The notes under the pieces were generated by a model. The model searched no databases and was not told where the DNA came from. It saw only the letters and a list, made by a program, of their open reading frames with translations. DNA of 6,768 bases from Actinomycetes bacterium (lineage in GTDB: Bacteria > Actinomycetota > Actinomycetes > Actinomycetales > Cellulomonadaceae): contig JAEWOA010000045.1 in assembly GCA_023461115.1 (NCBI GenBank), positions 1 to 6,768 of the forward strand, given 5' to 3'. The first letter of the stretch is position 1; every line of letters begins with the position of its first letter. Made by a program: the position numbers and the translations under genes. Below are positions 6,146 through 6,768 of the stretch, in pieces.

Positions 6146-6768
6146 GTGAGCCACGTCTTCGTCAACGGCCCGGCCTCCTGGAACACCACGATCCGCGTCC
6201 CGCGCCTACCCGCCCCCGAGCCGCACATGGAGTTCGCCTCGTCGTACGCCGACGGGCTCGGCGGCACGTCGGCCGGCAAAGCCCGCACGCTCGCCGCGCT
6301 CGGCGTCCGGACCGTGCTCTCGACGACGCTCGCCGACGACGAGCATGGGCGCCTGGTGCGGGCCGCGCTGGACGCCGCCGGCGCCGCGCTGACCACGATC
6401 GCGTCCGTCCCCAGCGGAGCGACCGAGCGGCACGTCAACCTCGTCGACGACCACGGCGGCCGCCTCTCGCTGTACCTCGAGCTGCCGACCGCGCCGCCCG
6501 CCACCCCCGCGCTGCTCGCGTGGCTCACGAGCGCCGACGCGGCCGTCCTCGACCTCGCCGAGTCGTCACGCCCGCTGCTGCGCGCCGCGCGCGAGGCGGG
6601 GGTCCCCGTGTGGTGCGACGTGCACGACGACGACGGCCACGCCGGCTACGCGCGCGCCTTCGCCGCGGCCGCCGACGTCCTCGTCGCGTCCGGAGCCCGC
6701 CTCGCCGACCCGCGCGCCTACCTGCAGGCCGCCATCGACGCCGGCACGACGCTCGCGGTGTGCACGCT
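6146..6768 (+). CDS. PfkB-family carbohydrate kinase (C-terminus beyond window)
   Basis: An open frame of 207 codons runs from GTG 6146 to the right edge without a stop. It begins (M)SHVFVNGPASWNTTIRVPRL. The PfkB/ribokinase N-terminal signature is at residues 38-53 (LGGTSAGKARTLAALG), where the GG pair and following helix bind the sugar. Next comes a typical alternating Rossmann-like pattern: TTLADDEHGRLVRAALDAAGA, AAVLDLAESSRPLLRAAREAGVPVWCDVHDD and AADVLVASGARLAD, matching the order of ribokinase-fold enzymes (usually about 290-310 residues). The ATP-site and catalytic GAGD-type motif lie outside the window, so activity cannot be judged. Such kinases phosphorylate a sugar or nucleoside with ATP in the cytoplasm; the substrate here is unknown. 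It diverges from the amylase gene and may share its control region. Confidence 0.85.
   Translation, partial: MSHVFVNGPASWNTTIRVPRLPAPEPHMEFASSYADGLGGTSAGKARTLAALGVRTVLSTTLADDEHGRLVRAALDAAGAALTTIASVPSGATERHVNLVDDHGGRLSLYLELPTAPPATPALLAWLTSADAAVLDLAESSRPLLRAAREAGVPVWCDVHDDDGHAGYARAFAAAADVLVASGARLADPRAYLQAAIDAGTTLAVCT

Noticed and set aside
1..6768. tRNA or rRNA genes, CRISPR arrays, insertion sequences and phage genes
   Set aside because: No such structure was seen. The coding regions are of uniform composition and form a coherent sugar-use locus.

Overview
This window comes from a high-GC Gram-positive bacterium, most likely an actinobacterium of the Cellulomonas/Cellulosimicrobium/Streptomyces kind. 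The evidence is strong G/C bias at third codon positions, GTG starts, lipobox lipoproteins, a Streptomyces-like MalR repressor and hairpin terminators without U-tracts. The genus is inferred, not shown.

The content is a maltodextrin/starch utilisation locus. From left to right: the first codons of a probable malF permease gene (minus strand, cut by the left edge); a 106-bp malE-malF gap holding an extraordinary C10-G25 homopolymer block; malE, a maltose/maltodextrin-binding lipoprotein (minus); a 205-bp divergent control region with two TTGCAA-centred palindromes and a tandem 9-bp repeat; malR, a LacI-family repressor (plus); a hairpin; a cytoplasmic GH13 alpha-glucosidase (plus); a long bidirectional hairpin between convergent genes; a GH13 alpha-amylase lipoprotein (minus); an 86-bp divergent region with a related operator; and a PfkB-family sugar kinase (plus) with a GTG start, cut by the right edge.

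The genes form one pathway. The surface-anchored amylase cuts starch or glycogen outside the cell. MalE captures the maltodextrins and passes them to a MalF/MalG permease. The glucosidase releases glucose in the cytoplasm. MalR probably represses both malE and the amylase gene, because both promoters carry the pattern TGCAAC-N7/8-GCAAGT in the same orientation. No transporter ATPase lies in the window. In streptomycetes this is supplied by an unlinked shared ATPase (MsiK). The PfkB kinase has no obvious place in the pathway and its substrate cannot be told.

I do not see a new kind of system. The points most worth a second look are the C10/G25 block, the shared operator architecture, the tandem repeat beside the MalR sites, the likely leaderless kinase transcript, and an acidic insertion in the glucosidase.
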